A stretch of 64,000 nt of DNA from Rhodocaloribacter litoris (GTDB taxonomy: Bacteria > Bacteroidota > Rhodothermia > Rhodothermales > ISCAR-4553). The notes beneath the pieces were generated by a model. It ran no database searches and had not been told where the DNA came from. It saw nothing but the letters and a program-made list of their open reading frames with translations. This document shows, in pieces, positions 47,904 through 57,030 of the stretch (position 1 is its first letter; each line of letters opens with the position of its first letter). The translations under genes and the position numbers were made by a program. The stretch covers positions 1,424,827-1,488,826 of the forward strand of contig NZ_CP076718.1 of assembly GCF_011682235.2 (NCBI RefSeq), given 5' to 3'.

Positions 47904-49757
47904 GTGAAAGCACCGCGTCACGACCGGTACACCGGTTTTCTGCTGCTCCTGGCCCTGGGCACCGGCCTTGCCACGGCACAGCCCGTCATCCAGCCGTTCA
48001 CCTTCGACCTCGTCCGCCACACCCTTCCCCACGTCGAGCAGGGCTTTCTCAGCTGGGGCGACTACGACAACGACGGCGACCTCGACGTGGTCGTCACGGG
48101 CCGGGGGGCGGCCGGGCTGCACGCGGCGCTCTACCGCAACGACGGCAAGTCGGACGACGAGACGGTGCGCTTTACCGACGCCGGAGCCGGCCTGCCGCCG
48201 GTGCTCTACAGCCGCTCGGCCTGGTTCGACCTCGACGGCGACGGCGACCTCGACCTGGTGCTTTCCGGGAGCCGAACCGAAACCCCGCCGTTCATTCCCG
48301 TCACCCTCCTGTACCGAAACGACGACGGCCGCCTCGTCCCCCTCGAGGCCGGCCTGGAACCCCTGCACAGCGGCGCGGTGGCCCCGGCCGACTATGACAA
48401 CGACGGGGACACCGACCTGCTCCTGGCCGGGATCGATGCGGCGGGCCGCTACCGGGGCCTCCTCTACCGCAACGACGGCGGCACCCTGACCCTGGCCCGG
48501 GACGACCTGCGCGGCGGAACGTTCGGAGCCGCCGCCTGGGGGGACTACGACGACGACGGCGACCTCGACCTGGCCCTCTCCGGCGCCTCGGAAACCGACG
48601 GCTTTGCCACCCTGCTCTACCGCAACGACGCAGGAACGCTCACACCACAGGCCACGGCCCTCGAACCCGTGGCCTTCGGTTCCCTTGCCTGGGGGGACTA
48701 CGACGACGACGGCGACCTCGACCTGGCCCTCTCCGGCGGCCGGCTCTCCCTCCGCTTCTTCGAAGGCACCACCCGGCTCTACCGCAACGACGGCGGCACG
48801 CTGCAGGCCACCGACGACGACCTCCCGGGGATCCTCGCCGGTCACCTCGCCTGGGGGGACTACGACGACGACGGCGACCTCGACCTGGCCCTCTCCGGCG
48901 CCTTCGAAGCCGGCGGCCGGCGTACCGCCCGGCTGCTCCGCAACGATGGAGCCGGCGGCTTCGTGACCGCCACCTTCTTCATCGGCGCCATCTTCGCCGC
49001 CACCGACTGGGGGGACTACGACGGCGACGGCGACCTCGACCTGCTCGCCTCCGGGCTGAGCACCGCCGGCCTCCCCTTCACCAACCTGTACGAAAACCAG
49101 CGGCAGGTCATCCCGCCTCCGCCCCCGCCCCCGGCCGCCCTGCAGGCTACGGTCGAGGGCCACACCGTCCACCTGCAATGGGATCCACCGGCTTCAGGCC
49201 GCAACCTCACCTACAACCTGCGCGTCGGGCGGGCACCCGGCGGCCACGACGTCCTGCCGGTCCCGGCCGACCCCGCCACCGGCCACCTGCGCCTGCCCCG
49301 TCCCGGCAACGTCGCGCACCACACCACCTGGACGCTCCGCAACCTGCCCGGCGGCACCTATTACTGGAGCGTTCAGGCCCTGGACCCGGCCCTGCGCGCC
49401 TCGGCCTTCGCCACGGAGGGCACCTTCACCGTCGAAGCCGCCACCGGAGTGACCACCGCCCCCTCCGACCGGCTTCCGGACCGCCCCCGCCTTCATCCGG
49501 CCCATCCCAACCCGTTCCGCACGACCACCACCTTCCGCTTGGAGCTGCCGCACCCGCAGCCGGTCACCCTGCACGTGTACAACGTGCTCGGCGCCCGCGT
49601 GGCGACCCTGCACGACGGCCCGGCCGAGGCCGGCACCCATACCCTCCGATGGGACGGGCGCGACGCAACCGGCCGGCCGCTCGGCGCCGGGCTGTACGTC
49701 TACGAACTGCACACCGGCGACCGGCTCTTCACCGGTAAGGTCATCCTGCTACCCTGA
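47904..49757 (+). CDS. Secreted FG-GAP/VCBS repeat protein with type IX sorting domain
   Basis: 617 residues from a GTG start that begins a signal peptide (about 1-26). Seven FG-GAP/VCBS-like blades carry calcium-loop motifs of the DYDNDGDLD type, followed by Pro-rich and fibronectin-III-like regions (about 400-515) and a C-terminal domain from HPNPFRTTT to GKVILLP (about 532-617), a type A T9SS sorting signal with FlgD-like fold. It is therefore likely an outer-surface or released beta-propeller. Three blades share an identical 52-bp DNA segment (48534, 48687, 48849). The next gene, 30 bp downstream, encodes a relative. Confidence 0.9.
   Translation: MKAPRHDRYTGFLLLLALGTGLATAQPVIQPFTFDLVRHTLPHVEQGFLSWGDYDNDGDLDVVVTGRGAAGLHAALYRNDGKSDDETVRFTDAGAGLPPVLYSRSAWFDLDGDGDLDLVLSGSRTETPPFIPVTLLYRNDDGRLVPLEAGLEPLHSGAVAPADYDNDGDTDLLLAGIDAAGRYRGLLYRNDGGTLTLARDDLRGGTFGAAAWGDYDDDGDLDLALSGASETDGFATLLYRNDAGTLTPQATALEPVAFGSLAWGDYDDDGDLDLALSGGRLSLRFFEGTTRLYRNDGGTLQATDDDLPGILAGHLAWGDYDDDGDLDLALSGAFEAGGRRTARLLRNDGAGGFVTATFFIGAIFAATDWGDYDGDGDLDLLASGLSTAGLPFTNLYENQRQVIPPPPPPPAALQATVEGHTVHLQWDPPASGRNLTYNLRVGRAPGGHDVLPVPADPATGHLRLPRPGNVAHHTTWTLRNLPGGTYYWSVQALDPALRASAFATEGTFTVEAATGVTTAPSDRLPDRPRLHPAHPNPFRTTTTFRLELPHPQPVTLHVYNVLGARVATLHDGPAEAGTHTLRWDGRDATGRPLGAGLYVYELHTGDRLFTGKVILLP
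48534..48585 (+). repeat. 52-bp exact repeat, copy 1 of 3
   Basis: Identical to 48687-48738 and 48849-48900; spacing 153 and 162 bp, both multiples of three. It encodes the core of one blade (WGDYDDDGDLDLALSG). A diverged copy begins near 49005. Confidence 0.9.
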
Positions 49758-49787
49758 GCCCGCCCCCTCCCGGCCACCGCTTTGCCC

Positions 49788-51158
49788 ATGATACCGTTCC
49801 GTCCCTTTCCCTCCCGCCTCGTCCCCGCTGCCCTGGGAATCGTGGCCGCGCTGGCGCTGCTGGCCACGGCCCCCGGCCACCGCGCCGCCCCCCCACGCCC
49901 CTGGCTCATCCCCTATCCCGTCAAGGCCGTCAGCCTCGGCTCCCTCGACTGGGGCGACCTCGACGGCGACGGCGACCTGGACCTGCTCCTGACCGGTCAG
50001 ACCGTCTTCGGCACCGGCGCCACCGCCACGCTCGGAGCCACCACCCGCGTCTACCGAACCGACGACTCCACCTTCAACATCCAGCGCGGCGAGGCCATCT
50101 TCACCGTCTCGACCAAGGTGCTGCGCGACGTCAACCTCAACAACACCCTCGTCCCACCGGTGCGCCAGGGCAGCGCCCGCTGGTGCGACTACGACCAGGA
50201 CGGCAAGCTCGACATCCTCCTGACCGGCATCAGCGAACGCATCACCGCCTCCGGCAAGGAAAACATCCCCATCGCCCACCTCTACCGGAACGTCGACGGT
50301 CGCTTCGGCACGCAGGTCCAGATCCTGGAACCGGGCGTCTACGACGGCGAGGCCACCTGCGCCGACGTCGACGGCGACGGCGACCCCGACCTGCTCCTCA
50401 GCGGCGCCACCCGCCTCGAACCGCCCCTGGAACCCGTCACCCTCCTGTTCCGGAACGAGGGAGGAGCGTTCACACGCATCGAAACGGGCCTGCCCGGCCT
50501 CCGGCACAGCGCCGCCGCCTGGGGCGACCTCGACGGCGACGGCGACCTGGACCTGGCCCTCTCCGGCGCACGCGCAAACGGGCAATTCATGGCCGCCGTC
50601 TACCGTAACGACGCGGGCACCTTCACGCGGCTACCGGCCGACCTGCCTCCCGTCGCCTTCGGCTCCCTCGAATGGGGGGACTACGACAACGACGGCGACC
50701 CCGACCTGCTCCTCAGCGGCGGCATGCTGGACCCGGAGCTGCTCCGCGGCGTCACCCGCGTCTACCGCAACGACGGCCCGGGCCTCCTCACGGACATCCA
50801 GGCCGGCCTGAAAGGCTGGCTGGCCGGCAAAGCCCGCTGGGGCGACATCGACAACGACGGCGACCTCGACCTGCTCGCCATCGGCCTCGACCGGGCACTC
50901 GGCATCCCGGCCCTCCACCTCTTCGAAAACACCGGCAACCGCTTCACCGAGGCCGAGATCCTGCGCGGCTTCAGCGGCCTCGCCTTCGGTGACGCCCGCC
51001 TCGCCGACTACAACGGCGACGGCGACCTGGACCTGCTCCTGACCGGCCGGCAAAGCAGCGACATGGACCTCACCCTGCGCTTCTTCATGAACCGGCTCAT
51101 CCCGGAATGCACCGACCCGGCCTGGGTCCCCACCGGGGAAGCCCTGACCTGCCTCTGA
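49788..51158 (+). CDS. Exported FG-GAP/VCBS repeat protein lacking a sorting domain
   Basis: 456 residues from ATG 49788. An N-terminal hydrophobic segment (LVPAALGIVAALALLATA) acts as signal peptide or anchor. Seven blades with calcium-loop motifs (DLDGDGDLD, DYDQDGKLD, DVDGDGDPD, DLDGDGDLD, DYDNDGDPD, DIDNDGDLD, DYNGDGDLD) fill the rest, suggesting one seven-bladed propeller. It ends PECTDPAWVPTGEALTCL with two Cys and no T9SS domain, so it may stay periplasmic or use another route. It is co-directional with its paralogue 30 bp upstream and convergent with the lipoprotein gene. Confidence 0.85.
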   Translation: MIPFRPFPSRLVPAALGIVAALALLATAPGHRAAPPRPWLIPYPVKAVSLGSLDWGDLDGDGDLDLLLTGQTVFGTGATATLGATTRVYRTDDSTFNIQRGEAIFTVSTKVLRDVNLNNTLVPPVRQGSARWCDYDQDGKLDILLTGISERITASGKENIPIAHLYRNVDGRFGTQVQILEPGVYDGEATCADVDGDGDPDLLLSGATRLEPPLEPVTLLFRNEGGAFTRIETGLPGLRHSAAAWGDLDGDGDLDLALSGARANGQFMAAVYRNDAGTFTRLPADLPPVAFGSLEWGDYDNDGDPDLLLSGGMLDPELLRGVTRVYRNDGPGLLTDIQAGLKGWLAGKARWGDIDNDGDLDLLAIGLDRALGIPALHLFENTGNRFTEAEILRGFSGLAFGDARLADYNGDGDLDLLLTGRQSSDMDLTLRFFMNRLIPECTDPAWVPTGEALTCL

Positions 51159-51189
51159 CGCGCCTCCCGGAGGATGAGCCCCCGTCCCC

Positions 51190-52080
51190 TCAGAAACGCT
51201 TGCCCGGATAGGCATACCCCAGCGCCGTCACGACCGGTTCCGGCAACGTCCACTCGGCCGTGAACTGGTTGACCGCCCCCAGAAAACCGAACCCGTTCTC
51301 GACGTTGGAGAACGTACCGGGCTGCACGAGCAGTTCGGGATCGAAGACGCCGCCGGGTGGACGCCAGCGATCATCCGACATCGTCAGGCGCATCCCCACC
51401 CCCAGCAGCGTCAGCGGTTCGCCCAGCTGCGCCAGAACGGCCCTGCGGTCTTCGGCCAGGGCCACGTTCACCTGCCAGCCCCCCTCCACCCTCCGGCCAT
51501 AACGCTCCTCGCCATAGACCACCACCACCTCGCGAAAGGGCTCGGTCGGCGGAAAGCTGGCAAACCGGTACCACACCTCGACGCGAAACGGCGGAAAGTC
51601 GATCCCTTCCCAGAGGACCGTCTGCTCCGGCCTCGACAGCCCGGCCGGCGGTGCGACGCGCACGTTCGTCGCCGGCGGCACGGTGGTCTCCGCCGTCGTC
51701 GTGGCCCCGTCGGCGCGCCGCACCTCGAAGCGATAGGTCCAGGACGGAAAGACCTGCATCGGCGCGTAGAAGACATGACCGAAGGAGCCGTCGGCATACT
51801 GGATGACCGAATCCCGCCATACCTGCACCCGCCCGTCCGGCAGGGCCGTGGTGGTCACGTGCACGTCGAGCGGCTCGGGGCCTTCCGGCAGCAGGGTCGT
51901 ACGCAGGGGAATCACCCGCACGAACTGGGTGTCGGCGGCCGTGTCGAGGAAGCCGAAGAGGGTGAAATACCGGTCCTCTTCCTCGAACGGGTTGACGGTG
52001 TCGTCACAGCCCGCCGGCAGCAGCACCAGCAGGAGGAGCGGCCCGAGAAACCGGCGTTGGAAGCACACAGGGCTGTTCAT
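51190..52080 (-). CDS. DUF4249-like lipoprotein partner of TonB receptor
   Basis: 296 residues. A signal with lipobox LPAGC (Cys near 25) begins the protein; the body is all-beta, with YFTLFGFLDTAADTQFVRVIPLR, YRFEVRRADG and a late FSNVENGFGFLGAV, which match DUF4249-like lipoproteins encoded after TonB receptors in Bacteroidota. It is probably surface-exposed or periplasmic and works with the receptor. ATG 52080 overlaps the receptor stop by one base (TGATG), so the two are translationally coupled. Confidence 0.75.
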   Translation of the reverse strand: MNSPVCFQRRFLGPLLLLVLLPAGCDDTVNPFEEEDRYFTLFGFLDTAADTQFVRVIPLRTTLLPEGPEPLDVHVTTTALPDGRVQVWRDSVIQYADGSFGHVFYAPMQVFPSWTYRFEVRRADGATTTAETTVPPATNVRVAPPAGLSRPEQTVLWEGIDFPPFRVEVWYRFASFPPTEPFREVVVVYGEERYGRRVEGGWQVNVALAEDRRAVLAQLGEPLTLLGVGMRLTMSDDRWRPPGGVFDPELLVQPGTFSNVENGFGFLGAVNQFTAEWTLPEPVVTALGYAYPGKRF

Positions 52081-54359
52081 CAATGCACTTCGAGCTTGAG
52101 ACCGAAGGTGGGCAGCAGGGGCAGCTGATCGACACGGCGCAGCGTGAACAGGTCGAAGTAGAACAGGTTACGCCGGTCGTAGAGGTTGATGACGCCGGCC
52201 TGCACGGTCAGGAAGACGTGTGGCTGCAGGCGGAAGGCGCGGTCCAGCGACACGTCGAGCCGGTGGTAAGCCGGCAGGCGTCCCGTGTAGGGGCGCTGGT
52301 AGAGAACCCGCTCGGTGCCCGGCACCTCGGTGACGTTGACGAGGCTGTCCAGCAACACGAAACGATCGAAGCCGATGGAGCGGTTGAAGGGCAGGCCGGA
52401 GCCGAACTGCCAGCGGGTGTTGAGGGTGAAGCCGGCCAGGGTGAGGCTTGCCGTCAGGTTGACCTGATGCCGGCGGTCATGCGGCGGGTCATAGGAGACG
52501 GACGGCTCGCCGGTGAGGAGCTGCAGGGCCGGGATCCGGGTCTCGTAGGTCACTTTCGAATAGCCGTAGCTCGCCATCCCGTAGAAGGGCCCGGTGCCGA
52601 CTTCGAGGCGCACGTCCCCGCCCAGCGCCGTTCCGCCGGCCTGCTGCAGGTTCGTCGTGAAGCGCGGGAAGGCCGTCCACTCGGGGACCACCAGGTTCGA
52701 GAGCCGCTTGTAGAACCCTTCGAGGGAAAAGCCCAGCCACGGGGCGGGCCGGACGTTCCACCCGGCGATGAAGTGCCAGGCTTCCGGCACCAGGCCCAGC
52801 GGCGAGGCGGTCCAGACGGTGAACACGTCGCCGGCGTCCCGGCGGTCGGCCAGGCCGGCGATCTCCTGATGGTACAGCCCCACGGCACCGCTGAAGCGGT
52901 GCAGGCCCCGGTTCCACACCACCCGCAGGCGCGGTTCGAGGAAGGTGCGGCTCTTGCTCGGAAAAGCGTGCACCCGCAGGGCCGGTTGCACCCGCAGCCC
53001 GCTGCCGACCCGGTACTCCGGTTCGAAGTAAAGGCCGGCCTCCGTCACGGACTCGTCCTTCAGGTTCAGGTTCTGAAACTGCCCGTCCAGCCGGCTGCTG
53101 AGCGAGAGCGTGCTCAGAAACAGGCCCCAGTTCACATCGAGGTTGCCCGCATAGTGCGTGACGTTCGCCTGAAAGTTGAACCGTCCTACCGAGGTGGTGC
53201 GGACCGGGCGGGCTTCGGGGCCGAAATCATTCTCCAGCCGGGAATACGAGGTGACGAACTCGGCAAAGATGGGCAGGTTGGCCGGGAGGAAGATCAGGCG
53301 TGCGCCGACGGCATCGTTCGTCCACCCCACCTGATCCTCATCGGCCACGCCGGCCACCGGATCGATCCCGAGGCGTCCCTCGTCGTCCGTATGCAGGCCG
53401 GTGACGGACAGCTGGGCCCCCTCGCTCAGGTTCGCGTGGATCTTGGCGAAGAAGTCTCCGAAGCGGAAAGGCAGGGGCCGGTCCACCAGCCGTTCGGCCC
53501 CCTGTTCGATGACCGACTGCCTGGCCGAGGCCAGCAGCGAGACACGCCCGGGCCAGAGCGGCCCCTCGAGCCGGGCCGAGCTGACGAACGGCGCCGCCGA
53601 GACGGCCGTGGCCCACCGCTGCTTGTTCCCCGTTCTGGCCGAGACGTCGATCACTGACGAGAGCCGCCCCCCGTAGCGCCCGCCATAGCCGCCGGCGTAG
53701 ACATCCGCCGAGCCGACGATTTCCGAGGGAAAAGCCGAAAAGAAGCCCAGCACGTGAAAGGGCTGGTAGATGAGCATGCCGTCGAGCAGCACCAGGTTCT
53801 GGGTGGGCTCTCCCCCCCGGATGAAGAGTTGCCCGCCCTGATCGCCCTGGGAAACGATGCCGGGCAGGGCCGTCAGGTAGTTGACCAGGTCGGCGGAGAC
53901 GTCGGGGGCCGGGATCACCTCGATGTCCGCCGGTCGGATCGTCTGCAGGCCTGCCGTCACGTTGGCGGCACCCGCCGTCTCGCGCTCGCTCTCGACGACG
54001 ACCTCGTCGAGCCGGGTCCGGGTTTCCGACATCGCAAAGTTCCGGGTTTGCACCTCGCCGGCCGCCAGCGTGATCGTCTCTTCATAGGGATCGAACCCGA
54101 TGAAGGTGGCCCGGAGGGTGTACGTGCCCGGCGCCAGGCGCGAGAGGACGTAGAAGCCGTCGTTATCGGTAGCCGTGCCATAACGCGCGTCGCCCGTGCC
54201 CGCCAGCACCACGTTGACGCCCGGCAGCGGCTGGCCGTCGGAGGCGTCGGTCACGAACCCGCGCAGGGTGGCGGTCTGGGCCTGCGCCGGAGGCGTTCCC
54301 AGCACCCCGAACCCCATGAAGCCGAGGCAGAGGCATACGGCCCTGAAAGGACATCCCAT
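52080..54359 (-). CDS. TonB-dependent outer-membrane receptor
   Basis: 759 residues from ATG 54359. Signal peptide (about 1-28), a CarboxypepD_reg-like domain (30-115; LRGFVTDASDGQPLPGVNV), a plug (about 130-235; QLFIRGGEPTQNLVLLDGMLIYQPFH) and a 22-strand-type barrel ending in a C-terminal strand (FGLKLEVH). It imports a bulky ligand across the outer membrane using TonB energy. It lacks the SusC-like length, and its partner is a DUF4249-like lipoprotein rather than SusD, so iron complexes, peptides or another small ligand are more likely than polysaccharide. No substrate enzymes are adjacent. Confidence 0.9.
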   Translation of the reverse strand: MGCPFRAVCLCLGFMGFGVLGTPPAQAQTATLRGFVTDASDGQPLPGVNVVLAGTGDARYGTATDNDGFYVLSRLAPGTYTLRATFIGFDPYEETITLAAGEVQTRNFAMSETRTRLDEVVVESERETAGAANVTAGLQTIRPADIEVIPAPDVSADLVNYLTALPGIVSQGDQGGQLFIRGGEPTQNLVLLDGMLIYQPFHVLGFFSAFPSEIVGSADVYAGGYGGRYGGRLSSVIDVSARTGNKQRWATAVSAAPFVSSARLEGPLWPGRVSLLASARQSVIEQGAERLVDRPLPFRFGDFFAKIHANLSEGAQLSVTGLHTDDEGRLGIDPVAGVADEDQVGWTNDAVGARLIFLPANLPIFAEFVTSYSRLENDFGPEARPVRTTSVGRFNFQANVTHYAGNLDVNWGLFLSTLSLSSRLDGQFQNLNLKDESVTEAGLYFEPEYRVGSGLRVQPALRVHAFPSKSRTFLEPRLRVVWNRGLHRFSGAVGLYHQEIAGLADRRDAGDVFTVWTASPLGLVPEAWHFIAGWNVRPAPWLGFSLEGFYKRLSNLVVPEWTAFPRFTTNLQQAGGTALGGDVRLEVGTGPFYGMASYGYSKVTYETRIPALQLLTGEPSVSYDPPHDRRHQVNLTASLTLAGFTLNTRWQFGSGLPFNRSIGFDRFVLLDSLVNVTEVPGTERVLYQRPYTGRLPAYHRLDVSLDRAFRLQPHVFLTVQAGVINLYDRRNLFYFDLFTLRRVDQLPLLPTFGLKLEVH

Positions 54360-54508
54360 GCGTTCTCCGACCGGATGAAAGACCCCGTGAAAAACCGGCA
54401 GGGAGGTTACGACTTTGACCCGACGGATGAAAGGGAAGATTGAGGCAATTCCACGTCCCTTCTCGCCGGCCCGGATGCACCGCCGCGCGTCCGCCGAAGC
54501 GGTCCGGG

Positions 54509-55564
54509 CTAGAGGCCCGAGGTGCCGGCCGGCTCCGCCTCGACGGTGCGCGAGAGGTCCTGCGGGGCGTCGACGACCTGGACCAGGATGGCTCCCCCGA
54601 CGATCAGCAACCCGGCGACGACCTCGAGCACCGTGGGCACGGTACCGATGGTGAGCCAGGCCAGCAGCAGGGCGGCCAGCGGCACCAGGTTGCCGTAGAG
54701 CACCACGCGGGTCGGCCCGAGGCTGTGCAGGGCACGCACCTTCACCCACTGCCCGACGCCCACCCCGATGCCGCCGCCGAGCACGATGGCCACCCACGTC
54801 CACGCGCCGAGCGAGAGCCAGGCCTGCCCGGCCAGCGAAGGCGAGGCCACCAGCAGGTAAACCCCCCCTCCGATGGCCGTGCGGGCCGCCACCATGGGCG
54901 TGGCCCCGTAGCAGACGGCCAGCGGCTTGATCAGGTGGAGCTCGGCCGCGGCCAGGGTGATGGCGGCCAGCAGCAGGAGGTCGCCGAGCCAGTAGCTGCG
55001 CTCCGGCGCCAGCCCGTCGAGCGCCAGCCCCAGCGTGCCGACACCGGCCAGCACCAGCCCCGTCATCCCTGCCCGCCCGATCCGCTCCGTGTTCAGGAAA
55101 TAGCCCAGGGCAGCGCTCACGGCCGGTCCCAGGGCCAGCCACAACGAAGCACGGGCGCCATGCGTCAACCCCAGTCCTTCGATGCCCAGCCAGGGTGCCA
55201 GCGTCGCCCCCAGCACGGACACCCAGAAAAGCCGCGGCCAGTCCTTCCGGGCGACCCGGGGAAAAAGCCGCATCCCGGTACCGTTGCGCCGCGCCCGCAC
55301 GTAGCCCTGCCCGTAGAGCAGCAGCAACAAGGCCACGGCCCCCATCACGAAACGTGAGACGCTGAACGAGATCGGCGCCATCTCGCGCAGGGCCACCTCC
55401 GCCAGCACAAAGTTGCCGCCCCAGATGAAGATGAACAGCAGCAACAGCCCGTGGTGTGAATACACCGTCGAAGCCGCTTCCACGCCCTCCCGCTCCACCT
55501 CCGTTCCGATAGCCGGGCTCATCTCCAGCGAATCGGTCTTCCTCTCCCGGGCTTTCTGGGGCAT
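54509..55564 (-). CDS. EamA/DMT-family permease
   Basis: About 351 residues with ten hydrophobic helices in two EamA repeats: LLLLFIFIWGGNFVLAEVALREMAPISFSVSRF starts the first, and WLGDLLLLAAITLAAAELHLIKPL the second; GQWVKVRALHSLGPTR and VPLAALLLAWL are typical. Members export amino acids, nucleosides or other metabolites. ATG 55564 is chosen; ATG 55522 is also possible. It shares orientation with the TonB receptor but is separated by 149 bp. Confidence 0.85.
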   Translation of the reverse strand: MPQKARERKTDSLEMSPAIGTEVEREGVEAASTVYSHHGLLLLFIFIWGGNFVLAEVALREMAPISFSVSRFVMGAVALLLLLYGQGYVRARRNGTGMRLFPRVARKDWPRLFWVSVLGATLAPWLGIEGLGLTHGARASLWLALGPAVSAALGYFLNTERIGRAGMTGLVLAGVGTLGLALDGLAPERSYWLGDLLLLAAITLAAAELHLIKPLAVCYGATPMVAARTAIGGGVYLLVASPSLAGQAWLSLGAWTWVAIVLGGGIGVGVGQWVKVRALHSLGPTRVVLYGNLVPLAALLLAWLTIGTVPTVLEVVAGLLIVGGAILVQVVDAPQDLSRTVEAEPAGTSGL

Positions 55565-55883
55565 AATGGCTTCGAACGCATCGAACAGGACGGGGCAAGA
55601 GAACCCTTCACCGCGCCGGCTTCCACGAAGGCTCGACGCAGTCATTCAGGGCGGGATGCAAAAAGAAAAAGGCTTTTCCATGGATTTGCGATACCCTTGT
55701 GCCGCCAAACGGCCTCCGCAGGCCACCAGAACTATGAAGTTTTTGCAAAGGGAAATACCCGCGCGTAATGCAGATGCCCCCCGGGGCACGCAAGAATGAA
55801 TCCACGTGAGTCCTTCCACCCCGCTCACGTGCTCTTACCCCATGGAAGCTTTTCCCCGCTCAACCATCTTCAAGGAGGTACCC
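55565..55883. promoter_or_regulatory. Divergent intergenic region, 319 bp
   Basis: No credible gene. It holds promoters for the DMT permease (minus) and the Cys-motif exported protein (plus). On the plus strand TACCCTTG (near 55690) is one mismatch from a TAnnTTTG -7 element, but no well-spaced -33 element is clear. A strong ribosome-binding site, AAGGAGGT, is at 55873-55880, unusual for this genome, which otherwise shows few. Confidence 0.4.
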
Positions 55884-56309
55884 ATGAAAAAGCTGTTTCC
55901 CCTGCTGGTAGCGGTCGTCTTCGTCGTCGCTGCCACCTTCGAGCCGGCTCCCCGGCCTGTCACGGTCGAGGGAACGCTGGTCGACACGAAGTGTTACGGC
56001 ATGGCCGTCGCGATGGGCAAGGCGGACATGAACGTCTCCAACACCCACAAGGTACAGAAAGACGGCAAGACGATGGACATGCCGAACTGCGCCACCGCCT
56101 GCGCCGGCATGGGCATCCCCGCCGGGGTTCTCACCAAAGACGGCAAAACCTATGTCCTCATCACGCCGGCCAACGCCCTGAAGGACCACATGGCCAAGGA
56201 GGCCCGCGTCACCGGCGACCTGGTCTTCGACGGCGGCATCATCGCCAGCAAGGTCGAGGTCAAGGAGAACGGCAAGTGGAAAGACGTGACCCCCGGCACG
56301 ATGATGTAA
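55884..56309 (+). CDS. Exported small protein with C...CxxxC motif (paralogue 1)
   Basis: 141 residues from ATG 55884, fixed by AAGGAGGT at 55873. A signal peptide (KKLFPLLVAVVFVVAATF) is followed by a small domain with Cys37 (TLVDTKCYGM), Cys69 and Cys73 (NCATACAGMGIPAGVLT) and several Met and His residues. Conserved Cys and Met suggest a metal- or haem-binding periplasmic protein, or disulfide exchange; this is inference. The gene at 56427 encodes a relative with the same pattern. A strong terminator follows at 56331. Confidence 0.75.
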   Translation: MKKLFPLLVAVVFVVAATFEPAPRPVTVEGTLVDTKCYGMAVAMGKADMNVSNTHKVQKDGKTMDMPNCATACAGMGIPAGVLTKDGKTYVLITPANALKDHMAKEARVTGDLVFDGGIIASKVEVKENGKWKDVTPGTMM

Positions 56310-56330
56310 CCACCGCCCCGTGCCCGACTC

Positions 56331-56364
56331 AAAAAGGGGGATCCCTGGCGGATCACCCCTTTTT
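56331..56364 (+). terminator. Rho-independent terminator
   Basis: AAAAAGGGGGATCC (56331-56344) pairs with GGATCACCCCTTTTT (56350-56364), leaving a CTGGC loop and one bulged A; a 14-bp stem followed by a T-rich run. It ends the transcript of the gene at 55884 and separates it from its paralogue. Confidence 0.9.
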
Positions 56365-56426
56365 GTATTTTTCTCCCCTCCCTCACCGCGTTCCACCGGC
56401 CTGGATCTCCCGGCCTGATTGACGTT

Positions 56427-56867
56427 ATGCGACGGTTTTGCTTTATTGCCCTCGTCACGGCGTTGTTCGCTGCCGTGGTTGCCTGTGATCCGCAACCTTC
56501 CCCGGAGCAAAAAACCGAGCCCGTTTACCAGCCCGGGGATTCCCTTGAAGTCGTCGGGTTGCTGGTGGATACCAACTGTTTCGCCGGCGATCCGCAGAAC
56601 ATCGGTCCAGACCACCCTTCGCCCGTGCCCGAGGGGCAAGCGGGACCCGGCTGTGCCCGCTTCTGTGCCCGCATGGGATTCCCGGTGGCCGTGCTCACCG
56701 GCGGCGATCCGGGAGGCAAGGTCTGGATCCTGCTCACCAACGGCCAGGTCCTGGCCGACTACATGTCCCGCACCGTCCGTGCCCGCGGGCGGGTGCGTTC
56801 GGACGGTGTCCTGGTGCCCGAACGCATCGAGCTGCGGACCGGCGACGGCTGGACGTTCATCCTCTGA
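56427..56867 (+). CDS. Lipoprotein with C...CxxxC motif (paralogue 2)
   Basis: 146 residues. The signal ends in lipobox VVAC (Cys20), so it is lipid-anchored, unlike its soluble paralogue. The domain repeats the pattern: LLVDTNCF (Cys51) then CARFCARMGFPVAVLT (Cys76, Cys80), VWILLTNGQVLADYM and a final strand. The two proteins thus share VDxxC, CxxxC-A-x-M-G-x-P and VLT. A copper or haem role is possible given the CusF-like gene nearby, but unproved. It has its own start after the terminator. Confidence 0.75.
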   Translation: MRRFCFIALVTALFAAVVACDPQPSPEQKTEPVYQPGDSLEVVGLLVDTNCFAGDPQNIGPDHPSPVPEGQAGPGCARFCARMGFPVAVLTGGDPGGKVWILLTNGQVLADYMSRTVRARGRVRSDGVLVPERIELRTGDGWTFIL

Positions 56868-57030
56868 ACCGACTCCCGGAACCCGTGCCGCCCCGCTACC
56901 CTCATGCCGTGTGTATCTCGGATGCCATACGCCCGGCAGATCCGGCGCGGCGGTATCCGGTCATCCCAGGCGTGCCGTATGGCGCTTGGGGAAGGATCTC
57001 CCGCCTTCTTCACCTAAGCTTGCCCCGATC

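Noticed and set aside
48534-48900. Regularly spaced repeats as a CRISPR array
   Set aside because: They are in-frame parts of a beta-propeller gene, with coding spacers of different relatedness and no cas genes.
53953-54509. Cobalamin or other riboswitch before the TonB receptor
   Set aside because: The 149-bp leader shows no recognisable conserved core.
54360-55598. Extension of the TonB receptor frame upstream to 1172 codons
   Set aside because: It runs through the DMT permease gene out of frame; the signal peptide starts at 54359.
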